This document shows, piece by piece, positions 38,804-42,446 of a stretch of 42,446 bases of DNA. This stretch comes from a virus. The notes under the pieces are model-generated. The model worked only from the letters and a program-made list of their open reading frames with translations. It searched no databases and was not told where the DNA came from. Where the stretch lies: positions 1 to 42,446 of the IMG/VR virus record IMGVR_UViG_3300020183_000165; one strand, written 5' to 3'. Within the stretch, counting starts at the first letter, position 1, and the number at the start of each line of letters is the position of its first letter. The translations under genes were made by a program, and so were the position numbers.

Positions 38804-39668
38804 GGCTCGCTTTGTCCAAGCCAACCTCCGCCTTGTCGTCTACATCGTCAAGCGCAACCTCCGCAGAAGCTTTTTTCTTGACAGCTTAGATCTAATTCAA
38901 GAATGTACCATCGGACTGATCCGTGCTGTCGAGATGTTTGATCCTCAGCGCGGCTACAAGTTTTCAACCTACGCTTACTGGTGGTGTCGCCAAGCAATCA
39001 GCCGCACCTACACCGCCCAGGAGCGTGCAATCCGCAGGCCCGTCTCCGTTGGAGATATGGCTGCCAAGGTCGAGAAAATCTGCAGCGCTGAGACTGAGCG
39101 ACTTGGCCGTAGCCCAACCTTGGATGAGTTGTCTCTGGCTTCCAACGTAAAACGCAGCGAGCTTGAGCTGCTCTCTACGCGAGGATTCTATTGCCTTTCG
39201 CTCGATGCGCTTGCGGCTGGTGAGGACTCAAGCAGCCTGTTGGAACTTATCGCTGACGACCGCAACCTGTCTGGCGATGAGCTATTTGACGCCATGGACC
39301 TGAGCTTGGATGTTGAGCGGATGCTTGGCCTGCTACACCGCCTTAGCGAACAAGAACGTCGGTTGGTGGTACGCCGTTATGGGTTAGACGGGCAGGCTTC
39401 AGCGACCCTTGCTGACCTAGGCAAAGAGCTTGGTGTTACCCGTGAACGTGCAAGACAGCTCACTGCAGCGGCGCTGGTGAAACTTCGTCTTTACATGAGC
39501 GGTCAACAAGAAAAGAAGAAGGTGGAAAAAGTCGAACCACCTGTCGTAGCACCCAAGGCATCCCCGAAATCACGCAAACGCCCTTCTTGCAAGCCCCATC
39601 AGATTGACTCTGTGGTGCTTGAGGAGGCGATAAAAGCGCGGTCATTTCCAGCTCTGCAATCCGCTTAG
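38613..39668 (+). CDS. Full-length sigma-70 family factor
   Basis: ATG at 38613, 351 aa. Region 1.2-like start (MDAYMENIAKIPLMTAQEEI), region 2 with ARFVQANLRLVVYIVKRNLR, DLIQECTIGLIRAVEMFDPQ and YKFSTYAYWWCRQAISR (residues 62-131), region 3 around 150-215, and region 4 with RLSEQERRLVVRRYGLDGQ and the HTH TLADLGKELGVTRERARQLT (about 243-290). This is the pattern of cyanobacterial group 1/2 sigma factors. A 55-residue basic C-terminal tail is extra. It should redirect host RNA polymerase to phage promoters. Placed next to integrase, it might act in induction or early control. Confidence 0.88.
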   Translation: MARRETKNSAMDAYMENIAKIPLMTAQEEILLGKLVRRMMALKQLDRELTRKEKREVLMGERAKARFVQANLRLVVYIVKRNLRRSFFLDSLDLIQECTIGLIRAVEMFDPQRGYKFSTYAYWWCRQAISRTYTAQERAIRRPVSVGDMAAKVEKICSAETERLGRSPTLDELSLASNVKRSELELLSTRGFYCLSLDALAAGEDSSSLLELIADDRNLSGDELFDAMDLSLDVERMLGLLHRLSEQERRLVVRRYGLDGQASATLADLGKELGVTRERARQLTAAALVKLRLYMSGQQEKKKVEKVEPPVVAPKASPKSRKRPSCKPHQIDSVVLEEAIKARSFPALQSA

Positions 39669-39948
39669 TCGCCTTGCGCATTATTGACTGATACAGAAAA
39701 GCCTGCTCCATTGCCGAACATGCCAGTTCAATTACTTTTTCAGTATTTTGCCCTGCGTGGGTGCGGATAATCCTCTTACTGTTCTCCAGCTCGACAGCAG
39801 CGCTGATACTTAACTCAGGCACCATCCAATCGGAAAATGTCATAAATACACCGAGCAACCTAGCGCTATGCCAAGGTTGCCTACCCTCAATGTCTGCCCC
39901 CAGTTTTGAGCAATACAGCACTCCGTGCGGGGTTGTGTATTCCGTCAC
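39460..39948 (-). CDS. Unknown protein convergent with the sigma gene
   Basis: GTG at 39948 (MTEYTTPHGVLYCSKLGADI), then GRQPWHSARLLGVFMTFSDW, a helix-rich section (VIELACSAMEQAFLYQSIMR) and a C-terminal part antisense to the sigma tail. The first 93 residues cover otherwise empty sequence between sigma and endolysin, so that part is more credible than the last 69. It might be longer or shorter than shown. Contains inverted copies of a motif-like GGCAACCTTGG near 39880. Confidence 0.4.
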   Translation of the reverse strand: MTEYTTPHGVLYCSKLGADIEGRQPWHSARLLGVFMTFSDWMVPELSISAAVELENSKRIIRTHAGQNTEKVIELACSAMEQAFLYQSIMRKATKRIAELEMTALLSPPQAPQSQSDGACKKGVCVISGMPWVLRQVVRLFPPSSFLVDRSCKDEVSPAPLQ

Positions 39949-40033
39949 CTATGCCGGAATGACCCGTTTTTTTCGGCGGGACTGGCAGGCGTTATGGGTC
40001 TACGAGCTGGCAAAGGTGATGTACTGCGCCCAC

Positions 40034-41185
40034 CTAGCGGTCCGCCAGAATCGCCCATCCTGACTTGGGTCCCTCGACTAGCCACCTGGGACCCCAGTTC
40101 TTGCGGCTGTATGCCTGCTTGGCCCCTCGACTACTCAGGTAGGTGCCGTTCACAACATCCATCTCTCCAAATGGGTCGTGAACGATGACAGCCCCACCTC
40201 CCTCGGTAGGCTTGGTGTAGCCAATAACGGTCAGCCAATGCCCGCCGCCCGAAGGGGCAGCACTCGTCCCGTGATGTAAAAAGCCGCAGGGTATCGGTAT
40301 TTGTTTGTCGAGCTGGCGGGTAAGCTCCTCCCAACCGAGGTTTTGCACAAAACGTGCCTTAATGCCGTAGTACGCCAGAGCCTTGATTTGGGCCGCAGCA
40401 TCCGTGGTGTCGCCGTACTGCAGCACCTGCTTCAGATACACGTCGTCAGCGGCGGCGCCCCGTAACTCGTTGGGTCGTAGGTAGGCGGCCAGCATGGCGC
40501 AGCTGGAACTGAAGCACATCCGCATCGCTTGGCCAGCGACTGTCGAATCCCGCTGCGAGAAGTACGGCACCTTCTCAATCAGCGCACCGTTTTGTTGCAC
40601 CGCAGGTGCTTTGGGCAGAGGCGCCTGCTGGTTCATCAGATGGATCAGCTTCTCGGCGTACTTCGGGTCGGTGGCGTAGCCCTGCTTTACCAGTTCCATG
40701 GCCGCCTCGTCGCGGTTAGGCGCGTTGTTCACGCCCTTGTGTTCCTTCCAGTCGCGGTGCCAGCGGTCTACCAGATAGGCGACGCACTGCTCTAGGTCGC
40801 GGAAATCCAAGAACTCAGCGGTGATCGTGATCGTCTTGCCGTTGATCACTTCCTGTGTTTTGACGCTGGTGCCCGGTCCCTTTAGTCCGAAGTAGTTATT
40901 GACGCCGCTGGTGTGCTTACCCCAGCCGCTTTCTAGCGCCCACTGCGCTGCTACCAACTGTGGGTATCGAGCACCTGCGCGGCGGGCGCACTCAGCTACG
41001 CCGATCCAAGTGTTTTCAACCACTAAGGGCTTTGGTTTGGGGGTGGCCCTGTAGGTCACTACCCAGTCAGCATCACTTTTGAGAAGTGACTCGGGCATCT
41101 GGCTCTGCAACAGATCAATCGCTGCGGCTTGGTGTGGCTGGTCTTGGTAGTGACGAAAAAAGTCGCGGAGCTTGATTTTTGTCAC
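40034..41185 (-). CDS. Two-domain endolysin: glucosaminidase + C39-like peptidase
   Basis: GTG at 41185 overlaps the upstream stop (GTGA). Residues about 55-180: GH73-type lysozyme-like region with ARYPQLVAAQWALESGWGKH (Glu85 as catalytic acid) and NNYFGLKG. Residues about 205-383: papain-like C39 fold (VPYFSQRDSTVAGQAMRMCF with cysteines 224 and 229, GGGHWLTVIGY with His316, VHDPFGE with Asp337). Cuts peptidoglycan at host lysis. Combination of a sugar-cleaving and a peptide-cleaving domain is good for a thick cyanobacterial wall. Confidence 0.85.
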   Translation of the reverse strand: MTKIKLRDFFRHYQDQPHQAAAIDLLQSQMPESLLKSDADWVVTYRATPKPKPLVVENTWIGVAECARRAGARYPQLVAAQWALESGWGKHTSGVNNYFGLKGPGTSVKTQEVINGKTITITAEFLDFRDLEQCVAYLVDRWHRDWKEHKGVNNAPNRDEAAMELVKQGYATDPKYAEKLIHLMNQQAPLPKAPAVQQNGALIEKVPYFSQRDSTVAGQAMRMCFSSSCAMLAAYLRPNELRGAAADDVYLKQVLQYGDTTDAAAQIKALAYYGIKARFVQNLGWEELTRQLDKQIPIPCGFLHHGTSAAPSGGGHWLTVIGYTKPTEGGGAVIVHDPFGEMDVVNGTYLSSRGAKQAYSRKNWGPRWLVEGPKSGWAILADR

Positions 41186-41424
41186 ATTTGTACCTCAAGT
41201 TTTGTTAGACGCTGCTCAATCGAATTGAGCCGTGGAAACAGTTCTTGCCGGTCTTCTTTGATTTCCTGCCTAAGAAGCGAAACTTCACCAGCGATGTGCT
41301 CAACGGCGGCAGTCAGGCGTATTACAGCCTTTGATGCCTCGTCATCTCGCTTAATGAACGCACCAACACCACTGGCAGCAATGCCAACAACAGCACCGGT
41401 GATCGCGGCTACGACCTCAACCAT
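41182..41424 (-). CDS. Membrane-anchored coiled-coil protein (holin/spanin candidate)
   Basis: I chose ATG at 41424, 80 aa. Residues 4-24 (VVAAITGAVVGIAASGVGAF) form a membrane span, then VIRLTAAVEHIAGEVSLLRQ and IKEDRQELFPRLNSIEQRLT form a coiled coil. This layout fits small lysis proteins of the DUF-holin or spanin type. The stop overlaps the endolysin start. Role in lysis is inferred from position. Confidence 0.6.
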   Translation of the reverse strand: MVEVVAAITGAVVGIAASGVGAFIKRDDEASKAVIRLTAAVEHIAGEVSLLRQEIKEDRQELFPRLNSIEQRLTKLEVQM

Positions 41425-41429
41425 TGCCC

Positions 41430-41603
41430 TCAGTGGCGACGCTTCTTGTTTTTTTCGGCTTCTTGTGCCGCTGCCGAGATCCCCCGAAGGGATGCAAGGA
41501 TCAGCTGCACCCATCCGTTGGCTTTAACGCCAGGGATGTAGCTAAGCAGCTCGCTGCCCGCTAACAACGCCACGGCTAAGCCCGCAATTTCTTCTGGCGT
41601 CAT
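41430..41603 (-). CDS. Small membrane protein of the lysis cluster
   Basis: I chose ATG at 41603, 57 aa: MTPEEIAGLAVALLAGSELL, then SYIPGVKANGWVQLILASLR and a basic tail. It is hydrophobic over residues 5-25, and the 'GSELLSYIP' plus 'ANGWVQLIL' elements are shared by small lysis-region proteins of cyanophages. It may be the holin. One boundary motif lies 20 nt upstream (41623-41635). Confidence 0.6.
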   Translation of the reverse strand: MTPEEIAGLAVALLAGSELLSYIPGVKANGWVQLILASLRGISAAAQEAEKNKKRRH

Positions 41604-41623
41604 AAGGGGCAGGTGTGCTGCAC

Positions 41624-41824
41624 CTAAGTTGCCGGCACTACTTGCTCCTCTGCAGTTCTTGAAGCAAGTGTTGGCGCGTGGTCTTCGGCGGACCGGGCTG
41701 GTCCTCGATCCGCACGGGTCAGGCGGTTGCACCGGCGCTGGGCCACTCCATGCCTAGCACAACGCTCGCAGCGTAGAAGACCGCGACTACGCGGCCTGAG
41801 CGATCCACGGGAGGCCCTGCGCAC
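41624..41824 (-). CDS. Possible zinc-ribbon-like microprotein, 66 aa
   Basis: GTG at 41824, overlapping the 3' end of the upstream gene by 38 nt. The sequence has CERCARHGVAQRRCNRLTRA, where Cys-x2-Cys and a later Cys/His pattern could bind zinc, plus many arginines. The stop codon falls inside one copy of the boundary motif. It fills an otherwise empty stretch. Real coding use is uncertain. Confidence 0.4.
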   Translation of the reverse strand: MRRASRGSLRPRSRGLLRCERCARHGVAQRRCNRLTRADRGPARSAEDHAPTLASRTAEEQVVPAT

Positions 41825-42116
41825 GGCTTGGGCTTATTTGTTCCGAGATCTGGCTGTCGAGTGCGGTCTGGATTTCTTCAACCTTCTCGGGGCCGAACTT
41901 GGATTGCAGCCAGCCGATCACATCAGCCTCAGTTACATCTGCAAACGGGATCATGGTGTCGGGATCTGCAGGGTCAAGGCCAAAGCTCCCATAGGCACCA
42001 GCGGTGTACTGATCATTTTCGCTGCGTGCATTAACCGTGTAGTGCACCGTTTGGATTTCGCCTGTCTCGCAGACCCTCTCCAGTTGCGAGACATTCCAGG
42101 TGTAAGTGTTGGCCAT
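41787..42116 (-). CDS. Conserved cyanophage protein (DUF7936-like), 109 aa
   Basis: ATG at 42116. MANTYTWNVSQLERVCETGE, then VHYTVNARSENDQYTAGAYG and FADVTEADVIGWLQSKFGPE. This small protein with the MANTYTW start is widely seen near fibre genes in cyanophages and may act as virion or fibre accessory. Function unknown. Confidence 0.7.
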   Translation of the reverse strand: MANTYTWNVSQLERVCETGEIQTVHYTVNARSENDQYTAGAYGSFGLDPADPDTMIPFADVTEADVIGWLQSKFGPEKVEEIQTALDSQISEQISPSRAQGLPWIAQAA

Positions 42117-42297
42117 GAGTCAGGTGGTGGTAGGTGAAATGTAGCAGTTTTGGGGAGTTGTGACTAACTTCCCGGTGAGTAGTGAAGAGCTGTTCATCAT
42201 CAACAAGAGGCGCCGGCACTGGATCGCCAACATCGTCCTGATTGCTCAGATCAAGGCTGGCTTTGCAGTATTCCTCGTAGGCAGTGGTGTCAGACAT
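42031..42297 (-). CDS. Small acidic protein after the fibre gene, 88 aa
   Basis: ATG at 42297. MSDTTAYEEYCKASLDLSNQ, then DDVGDPVPAPLVDDEQLFTT. The first 60 residues are outside any other gene, and the last 28 overlap the start of the next gene in another frame. The fibre stop is 17 nt upstream. Possibly a fibre-associated helper, or a shorter gene with a frameshift at its end. Confidence 0.5.
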   Translation of the reverse strand: MSDTTAYEEYCKASLDLSNQDDVGDPVPAPLVDDEQLFTTHREVSHNSPKLLHFTYHHLTHGQHLHLECLATGEGLRDRRNPNGALHG

Positions 42298-42314
42298 AGA
42301 AGAGAAGGGGACTA

Positions 42315-42446
42315 CGCGCTCTCAAGGGCAGATAGGCGAGCTTCCATCGCTTCGATCTGCTCCTTCTGCCGCTTGATCAGGTTCAGGAGGTGAGGCACGA
42401 AGCGGTCGTATTGGACACCTTCTGGCTCTGGAGTTTCTAGCGGAGT
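42315..42446 (-). CDS. Tail fibre C-terminus, S74-type chaperone end (5' part missing)
   Basis: The frame is open to the right window edge, ending with TAG at 42315-42317. The last 43 residues include EPEGVQYDRFVPHLLNLIKR and QKEQIEAMEARLSALESA, which is the closing helix of the S74 autoproteolytic chaperone found in many fibres. It matches the domain that begins at the left window edge (1-1599). The central segment with the catalytic residues seems to lie in unseen sequence. Confidence 0.75.

Overview
The window looks like the nearly complete genome of a temperate, siphovirus-type tailed phage of a cyanobacterium (marine Synechococcus or Cyanobium is my best guess). It carries a full head, tail and lysis set, a tyrosine integrase, its own family A DNA polymerase and primase-helicase, and two sigma-factor-like proteins, one of them close in layout to cyanobacterial primary-type sigma factors. 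No rRNA, tRNA, CRISPR array or transposon was seen. The two window ends lie in the same tail-fibre gene: the N-terminal 533 codons read off the left edge, and the last 43 codons of an S74-type C-terminal chaperone domain enter at the right edge. The molecule therefore nearly closes on itself, with a short piece of that gene apparently missing.

Layout. (1) 1-24.3 kb, mostly minus strand, late genes read right to left: small terminase, large terminase, portal, MuF-like protein, scaffold, capsid, connector, small sigma-like protein, tail tube, tape measure, distal tail, a 1198-aa tail-tip protein, several virion proteins, a probable tail-chaperone pair joined by a -1 frameshift, then fibres. Two plus-strand insertions interrupt this block (14.46-15.28 kb and 17.05-17.35 kb), each closed by a strong bidirectional terminator. 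(2) 24.4-27.1 kb, plus strand: small accessory genes including ArdA, many behind a common C/T-rich leader. (3) 27.4-30.6 kb, minus strand: small proteins, a PD-(D/E)XK nuclease, a probable ssDNA-binding protein, a ribbon-helix-helix protein and an HTH-like protein. (4) 30.7-31.0 kb: a 12-copy iteron cluster, the likely replication origin, followed by the minus-strand primase-helicase. (5) 33.5-39.7 kb, plus strand: small genes, DNA polymerase, DUF3310 protein, integrase, sigma factor. (6) 39.5-42.4 kb, minus strand: a two-domain endolysin, small membrane proteins and the fibre end.

Regulation. A 10-bp palindrome, CTTANNTAAG, recurs at gene starts across the genome. One copy sits exactly between the -35 and -10 boxes of the promoter in front of the integrase transcription unit. 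A different 13-bp motif, CCGGMAACYTAGG, occurs at nine boundaries of structural or lysis genes only. Together with the two sigma-like proteins and two candidate repressors, this suggests separate early/lysogeny and late control circuits. That interpretation is inference; the motifs and their positions are seen directly.
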